Assembly: GCA_964640965.1 (NCBI GenBank)
Contig: CAZXJB010000085.1
Coordinates: 1 to 11,462 of the forward strand
Length of the DNA stretch: 11,462 bases
Direction of reading: 5' to 3'
From: HRBIN12 sp964640965
GTDB taxonomy: Bacteria; Actinomycetota; UBA4738; HRBIN12
The notes beneath the pieces were generated by a model. It saw only the letters and a list, made by a program, of their open reading frames with translations. It was not told the DNA's origin and did no database searches. Both the position numbers and the translations under genes were made by a program. Below are positions 6,674 through 11,462 of the stretch, in pieces (position 1 is the stretch's first letter; each line of letters begins with the position of its first letter).

Positions 6674-7627
6674 GTGGGGCAGACGACGATCTACTACGCG
6701 GCGGACATCCATGGGTCCGAGCGCTGCTGGCGGAAGTTCCTGAACGCCGCGAAGTTCTACGGCGCCGACGTGCTCATCCTCGGCGGCGACGTGACGGGCA
6801 AGGTCCTGGTGCCGATCGTCCGCCGCGGGAGCGGGTGGGTCGGCCGGATCCTCGGCGAGGTGCGGCGGGCCGAGACCGAGGAGGAGCTCGAGCGTCTGAA
6901 GGACGTCCTGCGGACGAACGGGATGTACCCGTACGTCTGCGACGAGGACGAGTACGAGCGGCTCGAGCGCGACCACGCCTCCATGCGCCGGGTGTTCTCC
7001 GAGCAGATGCGCTCGCACCTCGAGCGGTGGATCGGCCTCGCGGACGAGCGCCTGCGTGGGTCCGGGGTGGAGGTCTACGTCATGCCCGGCAACGACGACG
7101 AGTTCGGCGTCGAGGACGTGATCGAGGAGAGCGAGGTCGTCGTGAATCCCGAGGGCCGGGTCGTCGAGATCGCCGGGGGCGAGCTCGAGATGGTGAGCCT
7201 GGGGTGGGCGAACCCCACCCCGTGGCACAGCCCGCGCGAGTGCCCGGACGAGGAGCTCGGCGAGAAGATCCGGGCGATGCTCCCGGGTCTGTCGGGCTCG
7301 AAGCCGGCGCTGTTCAACCTGCACGTGCCGCCCCACGGGTCGGGCCTGGACTGGGCCCCGCTGCTCACCGAGGACCTGCGGCCGGTCCAGGCCGGCGGGG
7401 AGGTACAGATGGTGCCCGTGGGCAGCAAGGCCGTGGACGCGGTGCTGCGCGAGCGCCAGCCGCTGCTCGGGCTGCACGGGCACATCCACGAGTCGCGCGG
7501 CGCGGCGCGGATCGGCTCGACGCTGTCGCTGAACCCCGGCAGCCGCTACGGAGAGGGGGTCCTGGATGGGGTGCTCGTGACGATCTCGCGGGGGAAGGTC
7601 AAGTCGTACCAGCTGGTGTCGGGGTGA
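6674..7627 (+). CDS. Calcineurin-like metallophosphoesterase
   Basis: This 317-aa soluble protein has the ordered metal-binding motifs of the calcineurin-like phosphoesterase family: D11-I-H13, GGD (Asp39), GND (Asn140, Asp141), a lone histidine in NLHVPPH (His217) and GHIH (His270, His272). A dinuclear metal phosphatase or phosphodiesterase is expected. The GNH motif of many members is GND here. About 100 residues separate GGD from GND, much more than in compact members; the extra part (about 60-125) is highly charged and probably a helical hairpin. The substrate is unknown. The start is a GTG with a poor ribosome site (a purine run ends one base before it), but no other start codon exists in frame upstream in the leader, and the D-x-H motif begins at residue 11, so a later start is excluded. 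It is the first gene of the second operon, 16 bases before the permease. Confidence 0.85.
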   Translation: MGQTTIYYAADIHGSERCWRKFLNAAKFYGADVLILGGDVTGKVLVPIVRRGSGWVGRILGEVRRAETEEELERLKDVLRTNGMYPYVCDEDEYERLERDHASMRRVFSEQMRSHLERWIGLADERLRGSGVEVYVMPGNDDEFGVEDVIEESEVVVNPEGRVVEIAGGELEMVSLGWANPTPWHSPRECPDEELGEKIRAMLPGLSGSKPALFNLHVPPHGSGLDWAPLLTEDLRPVQAGGEVQMVPVGSKAVDAVLRERQPLLGLHGHIHESRGAARIGSTLSLNPGSRYGEGVLDGVLVTISRGKVKSYQLVSG

Positions 7628-7643
7628 GCCGAGGAGGGGGACG

Positions 7644-9260
7644 ATGGCCGAAGGTGCGGCACCGCGACTGTTCGTCCGTGAAGCGACCGGGCTGACGAAG
7701 GACATCCGGCCGCTCGACGTGTTCGTGTACAACACGAACAACCAGAACATCGGGATCGGGGTGGCGTTCATCCTGCTCCTGGTCCCGGCCCTGTACCCGG
7801 GCGCGAGCATGCTCCTGGGCACGCTGCTGTCCTGCCTCATCGCGCTGCCGATGGCGACCGTGTACGCCTACTTCGCCTCGGTCATGCCGCGGTCCGGGGG
7901 CGACTACGTCTACGTCAGCCGGACGCTGCACCCGGTGCTCGGGTTCATGAGCGGGTGGAACTGGGTGGCGTGGATGACCCTGTACGTGGGCATCCCGGCG
8001 GCGTTCTTCGGGCAGTACGGCCTCACGGGTCTGTTCCGGATGCTCGGGGCCTCGCTCGACAACGACGGCCTGATCCGGCTCGGGGACCGGTTCTCCACCG
8101 ACTGGGGCATCTTCCTCGCCGGGACGGCGCTCATCGCGTTCTTCGGGCTCGTCTTCTGGCGGGGCACCAGGCTGTACTTCAAGATCCAGAACGTCGCGTT
8201 CGCGATCGCGACGCTCGGGCTCGTGCTCGCCGCGGTGATCCTCCTGTTCTCCGATCAGGAGCGGATGGTGAGCGCCTTCAACGAGTACGCCGTCTCGCTC
8301 GGCGGCCCGGCCGACGCCGCGCAGCGGGTCATCGAGACCGCGAAGAGCCAGGGGTTCGTCCCGGACGCGCCCTTCTCCTGGTACCAGACGCTCATCTCGA
8401 TGGTCTGGCCGCTCTACATCGTGCTCTTCGCGATCACCTCGAGCTTCCTCGGGGGCGAGGTGCGCCAGGCCCGCAAGACGCAGTTCCTCGGCATGCCGGT
8501 CTCCGTCCTGTACGTGACCGCGTGGATGCTCGTGCTCATCGCGCTCGTTGCCCGGGTGGCCGGGAGCGAGCTCCTCGGCGCGCTCGGCTACCTGTACCCC
8601 GAGGACCTGCAGCAGGCCGCGGGGATGTCCTTCGCGCCCACGTACAACGAGCTCGTCGGGATGCTCGTGATCAGCAACCCGCTCGTGGTGCTGTTCCTCG
8701 GGATCTCGTTCGTCTTCTGGACCTACGTGTGGCTCCCGATCAACTACCTGGCGTCCACCCGGGCCATGCTCGCGTGGTCCTTCGACCGCGTCTTCCCCGA
8801 GAAGGTCGCGTACGTGAACCCGCGGACGCACACCCCGACGTGGGCGATCCTCATCGTCGGGGTCCTCGGGGAGTTCGCCCTCATCGCCTACGTCCTGAAC
8901 TGGGTGACGAACATCTCGGGGATCTTCGGCTGGCTCATCTCCTTCATCCTCACGTGCGCGGCGGCCGTGGCGTTCCCGTACCGGCGTCGGGACCTCTACG
9001 AGAGCTCGCCGTTCCGCCGCGAGGTGGGCGGCGTGCCCTGGATCAGCATCGTCGGCGCCCTCGGCATCGTCGGATTGCTGATCGCCGAGTACGCCTTCTG
9101 GAAGGACCCGATCGTCGGGGTCGTCGCGTGGCCGTGGATGAAGTGGGTCATCCCCGGCGTGTTCGTGACGGGCCTCGTCTGGTACCACGCGGCGAAGGCG
9201 ATCCAGCGGAGCCGCGGCGTGCGGATCGAGCAGGCCTTCGCGGAGATCCCGCCCGAGTGA
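7644..9260 (+). CDS. APC-superfamily amino acid/amine permease
   Basis: This 538-aa membrane protein belongs to the amino acid-polyamine-organocation superfamily, importing amino acids or amines by symport or exchange. The hallmark after helix 2 is plain: MPRSGGDYVYVSRTLHP from residue 81, followed by GFMSGW. About 12 hydrophobic segments can be traced. Unusually, the first membrane segment reads NTNNQNIGIGVAF rather than the common glycine-rich GSGI-type turn, and there are long polar loops near residues 135-155 and 205-250. The protein is longer than the 430-480 aa typical of bacterial members, mainly through these loops. GAGGAGGGGG precedes the ATG. Its stop overlaps the next start (TGATG). 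The ureohydrolase two genes downstream makes an amine, guanidino compound or basic amino acid a reasonable cargo, but this is inferred from context only. Confidence 0.88.
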   Translation: MAEGAAPRLFVREATGLTKDIRPLDVFVYNTNNQNIGIGVAFILLLVPALYPGASMLLGTLLSCLIALPMATVYAYFASVMPRSGGDYVYVSRTLHPVLGFMSGWNWVAWMTLYVGIPAAFFGQYGLTGLFRMLGASLDNDGLIRLGDRFSTDWGIFLAGTALIAFFGLVFWRGTRLYFKIQNVAFAIATLGLVLAAVILLFSDQERMVSAFNEYAVSLGGPADAAQRVIETAKSQGFVPDAPFSWYQTLISMVWPLYIVLFAITSSFLGGEVRQARKTQFLGMPVSVLYVTAWMLVLIALVARVAGSELLGALGYLYPEDLQQAAGMSFAPTYNELVGMLVISNPLVVLFLGISFVFWTYVWLPINYLASTRAMLAWSFDRVFPEKVAYVNPRTHTPTWAILIVGVLGEFALIAYVLNWVTNISGIFGWLISFILTCAAAVAFPYRRRDLYESSPFRREVGGVPWISIVGALGIVGLLIAEYAFWKDPIVGVVAWPWMKWVIPGVFVTGLVWYHAAKAIQRSRGVRIEQAFAEIPPE

Positions 9261-9997
9261 TGCGGCTCGCGGGGCGGACGGCGTTCGTGACGGGCGGCAA
9301 CACGGGGATCGGCGCCGCCACCGTGCGACGCTTGGCGGGAGAGGGCGCGGCCGTCGGGCTCGCGTACTTCGAGGAGGCGGCCGCCGCCGAGGCGATCGCG
9401 GCGGAGATCCGGAGCGCGGGCGGCCGCTGCGTGGCCGTCCCCTGCGACGTGCGGGACCGCGGCTCCGTGGGGGCCGCGGTCGCCGCCGTCCGGGAGGCGC
9501 TCGGGCCGATCGACGCGCTCGTGAACAACGCCGGGGTGCTGCGGCACACGCCGTTCCTCGAGATCACCCCGGAGGAGTGGCGCCTGATCTTCCAGACCAA
9601 CGTCGAGGGCGTCTACCACTGCATCCAGGCCTGCCTCCCGGCCATGCTCGAGCGGGGCGAGGGGTGCATCGTCAACGTGGCCTCGGAGCTCGCGCTCGTC
9701 GGGGAGCCGTTGCTCGTGCACTACAGCGCCTCGAAGGCGGCGGTGATCGGGCTCACCAAGGCGCTCGCCCGGGAGGTCGGTCCGCTCGGGGTCCGCGTGA
9801 ACGCGGTCGCGCCCGGCCCGACCGACACCCGGATCCTGACCGAGGAGGAGCGCAGCGAGGCGTACGCGGCAGAGCTCCCGCTCCGCCGGCTCGGTCGGCC
9901 CGAGGAGATCGCGGCGACCGTGGCGTTCCTGTGCTCGGAGGACGCGAGCTTCTACGCGGGCCAGGTGCTCTCGCCGAACGGCGGGGCGGTGATGTGA
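9260..9997 (+). CDS. Short-chain dehydrogenase/reductase (SDR, FabG-like), intact active site
   Basis: This 245-aa classical SDR is an NAD(P)-dependent oxidoreductase. It shows the cofactor motif TGGNTGIG (11-18), the NNAG motif, an asparagine in QTNVEG, the catalytic Ser142 (NVAS), Tyr155 and Lys159 (YSASK), and the C-terminal PGPTDT and SPNGGAVM segments. Length and order are those of 3-oxoacyl-ACP reductase-like proteins, but this family covers many alcohol, sugar and amino-acid-derived substrates, so FabG function should not be assumed. In this setting it may oxidise or reduce an intermediate linked to the permease and ureohydrolase. The residues after the cofactor motif, LAYFEEAA, lack a clear Asp or Arg signature at the end of strand 2, so NAD versus NADP preference is uncertain. 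The start ATG overlaps the permease stop (TGATG), and its own stop overlaps the ureohydrolase ATG in the same way, indicating strong translational coupling. Confidence 0.9.
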   Translation: MRLAGRTAFVTGGNTGIGAATVRRLAGEGAAVGLAYFEEAAAAEAIAAEIRSAGGRCVAVPCDVRDRGSVGAAVAAVREALGPIDALVNNAGVLRHTPFLEITPEEWRLIFQTNVEGVYHCIQACLPAMLERGEGCIVNVASELALVGEPLLVHYSASKAAVIGLTKALAREVGPLGVRVNAVAPGPTDTRILTEEERSEAYAAELPLRRLGRPEEIAATVAFLCSEDASFYAGQVLSPNGGAVM

Positions 9998-10941
9998 TGG
10001 CGGAGATCCGCGGCCCCCTCGACCCGCTGGCCGTCCCCCGCTTCGCCGGGTGGACGACGTTCGCCCGCCTGCCCCGCCGCGACGAGGTCGAGCGGTGCGA
10101 CGTCGCGATCCTGGGCGTGCCCTTCGACGCGGGGGTCACCTACCGGCCGGGGGCGCGGTTCGGACCCCAGGCGATCCGGCAGGGCTCGCGGCTGCTCCGC
10201 GCCTATCATCCCGGCCTCGAGGTGCATCCGTTCGGCGCGCAGCAGGTCGCCGACGCGGGGGACGTGGCGGCCTCCCCCTTCGACATCGAGGAGGCGATCC
10301 GCGCCGTGGAGGCCCACGCCGAGGCGGTGCTCGCGGGGGCGGAGCGGCTGGTCGCGCTGGGCGGGGACCACACGATCGCGCTCCCGCTGCTCCGGGTGAT
10401 GCGTCGCCTCCACGGGCCGGTCGCGCTCGTCCATTTCGACGCGCACCTCGACACGTGGGACACGTACTTCGGCGCGCCGTACACCCACGGGACGCCGTTC
10501 CGCCGGGCGTGGGAGGAGGGGCTCCTGCTCGAAGGTCGGGCCGCCCACGTCGGGATCCGCGGCCCGCTGTACGCGCCCGCGGACCTCGTCGAGGACGAGC
10601 GCATGGGCTTCTGGACCGCCGGGGCCATGACCGTCGCGGAGGTGGGGGCCGCGACGGTCGCCCGGCGGATCCGGGACCGGGTCGGGGACGCGCCGGTGTA
10701 CGTCTCGATCGATATCGACGTCCTCGACCCGGCGCACGCCCCGGGCACCGGCACGCCGGAGGCGGGCGGGCTCACGAGCCGGGAGCTCCTCGCGATCCTC
10801 CGGGGCCTCGCGGGCGTCCGCCTCGTCGGGGCCGACGTCGTCGAGGTGGCGCCGGCCTACGACCATGCCGAGCTGACCTGCATCGCGGCCTCGCACGTGG
10901 TGTATGAGCTCCTCGCGCTCATGGCGGTGGACCGGTCGTGA
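9997..10941 (+). CDS. Agmatinase/arginase-family ureohydrolase
   Basis: This 314-aa protein belongs to the ureohydrolase family, dinuclear manganese (or nickel) enzymes that split guanidino compounds into urea and an amine. All metal ligands are visible: His125 (GGDH), Asp148, His150 and Asp152 (FDAHLD), and Asp239 and Asp241 (SIDIDVLDPAHAPG). Glu255 in GTPEAGG is the usual conserved acid. GVPFDAGVTYRPGARFGP near the N-terminus is typical of the agmatinase branch. Candidate reactions are agmatine to putrescine, guanidinobutyrate to GABA, or action on another guanidino compound including free guanidine; sequence alone does not choose. The gene sits between two SDR genes with 1- and 4-base overlaps, downstream of an APC permease, which suggests an import-and-degrade operon. 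A link to the PotD-like protein at the left is possible if putrescine is a product. The ATG overlaps the previous stop (TGATG). Confidence 0.9.
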   Translation: MAEIRGPLDPLAVPRFAGWTTFARLPRRDEVERCDVAILGVPFDAGVTYRPGARFGPQAIRQGSRLLRAYHPGLEVHPFGAQQVADAGDVAASPFDIEEAIRAVEAHAEAVLAGAERLVALGGDHTIALPLLRVMRRLHGPVALVHFDAHLDTWDTYFGAPYTHGTPFRRAWEEGLLLEGRAAHVGIRGPLYAPADLVEDERMGFWTAGAMTVAEVGAATVARRIRDRVGDAPVYVSIDIDVLDPAHAPGTGTPEAGGLTSRELLAILRGLAGVRLVGADVVEVAPAYDHAELTCIAASHVVYELLALMAVDRS

Positions 10942-11462
10942 TCGCCGTCGCGGTCTCGGGCCTCGCGAACGGACGGGAGCGGGCCATCGCGGCGGCGCTC
11001 GGGGCCGAGCTCGTGCGCACGGCCGACGAGCTCCCNNNNNNNNNNNNNNNNNNNNNNNNNGGCTGGTCGTGCTCCCGGCGCCGGCGCCGCGCCGGTCCCT
11101 CGAGGAGCTCGACACAGCGCTGTGGCGGCGGACGCTCGACGCGAACCTCACCCGCGCGATGGAGCTCGCCCGGGCGGCGGGCCCCCGGATCGCGGCGTCG
11201 GGGGGCGGCGCGATCGCGCTCGTCGTCCCGCCGGCGGACGGACGGCCGGGCGGGGTGCACCTCGCGGCGGCCTCCGGCGCGGTCGCGATGCTAGCCCGCG
11301 CCCTCGCGGTCGAGCTCGGGCCCGGCGGGGTCCGCGTGAACGCGCTCGTCGCCGCGCCCGATCGGCTGGAGGACGTGGTTCCGGCCCTGCGGCTGCTCCT
11401 GTCCGAGGAGGCGAGCTACGTCACCGGCGAGACCGTGCCCGCGGCCGGTGACGGGCTCGCCG
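10938..11462 (+). CDS. Degenerate SDR-like protein, partial and interrupted by an assembly gap
   Basis: The gene starts at a GTG overlapping the ureohydrolase stop (GTGA), is broken by 25 N at 11036-11060, and runs off the right edge without a stop. The first part (10938-11033) encodes 32 residues resembling an SDR N-terminus, but the TGxxxGxG cofactor motif reads SGLANGRE, lacking the third glycine. After the gap the coding frame is the one starting at 11063 and is clearly SDR-like: a helix ending WRRTLDANLTRAMELARAA, then ALAVELGPGGVRVNAL, and a C-terminal LLSEEASYVTGETV. The active site is lost: where SDRs have YxxxK, this protein has HLAAASGAVAML, so Tyr is Leu and Lys is Gly; the NNAG position reads LPAP, and the Ser position is also changed. 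It is probably a non-catalytic SDR homologue. The two parts are not in frame across the stated gap length. Confidence 0.7.
11036..11060. other. Assembly gap (25 N)
   Basis: The run of N lies inside the second SDR-like gene. Joining the coding frames on either side needs a gap whose length leaves remainder 2 when divided by 3, and 25 leaves 1, so 25 is a placeholder. In a normal SDR, about 50 residues would separate the two visible parts, so roughly 150 bases may be missing. Confidence 0.95.

Noticed and set aside
7599..9188. A 529-codon minus-strand frame opposite the APC permease
   Set aside because: Its composition (Glu, Asp, Pro, Arg, His-rich without domains) is what results from reading a GC-rich membrane-protein gene backwards.
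11061..11294. The reading frame that continues straight through the N run from the GTG at 10938
   Set aside because: Past the gap it yields an Arg/Ser-rich chain with no SDR similarity. The frame beginning at 11063 gives a recognisable SDR C-terminal half, so the frame join is an artefact of gap length.
1..11462. CRISPR arrays, insertion sequences, tRNA or rRNA genes
   Set aside because: No spaced direct repeats, transposase-like proteins, terminal repeats or tRNA cloverleaf signatures were found on either strand.

Overview
The window is about 11.5 kb of very GC-rich DNA (roughly 70% or more, with near-exclusive G/C at third codon positions), tightly packed with genes that often overlap by 1-4 bases. 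The style, a Tat-exported lipoprotein and the catabolic gene content suggest a free-living high-GC bacterium such as an Actinobacteriota- or Chloroflexota-type soil or sediment organism. No gene here fixes the phylum. A 25-base run of N near the right end indicates a draft, possibly metagenomic, assembly.

Layout: (1) 45-1316, minus strand, a PotD-type periplasmic binding protein for polyamines or a related cation. (2) A short divergent intergenic region (1317-1508) with candidate promoters facing both ways. (3) 1509-5301, plus strand, three overlapping genes: an atypical enoyl-CoA hydratase/isomerase family protein, a single-chain NDP-forming acyl-CoA ligase and an EamA/DMT permease. (4) 5345-6508, an M24 metallopeptidase-fold enzyme of the Xaa-Pro dipeptidase/ectoine hydrolase type, probably co-transcribed with region 3. 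(5) A 165-base intergenic region (6509-6673) with the best promoter of the window, TTGACC-17-TACCAT, followed at once by a perfect 10+10 palindrome. (6) 6674 to the right edge, a second operon: calcineurin-like phosphoesterase, APC-family amino acid/amine permease, SDR dehydrogenase, agmatinase/arginase-family hydrolase, and a second SDR-like protein that has lost its catalytic residues and is broken by the assembly gap.

Taken together, the window looks like a nitrogen-compound uptake and catabolism locus: two amine or amino-acid transport functions (PotD-like protein, APC permease), two C-N hydrolases (M24 enzyme, ureohydrolase), an oxidoreductase, and a CoA ligase/crotonase pair that could process a resulting carboxylic acid. 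Enzyme families are clear, but substrates cannot be read from sequence alone. The points most worth following are the palindrome at the second promoter, the degenerate SDR beside an intact one, and the crotonase with both usual acidic residues changed from Glu to Asp.
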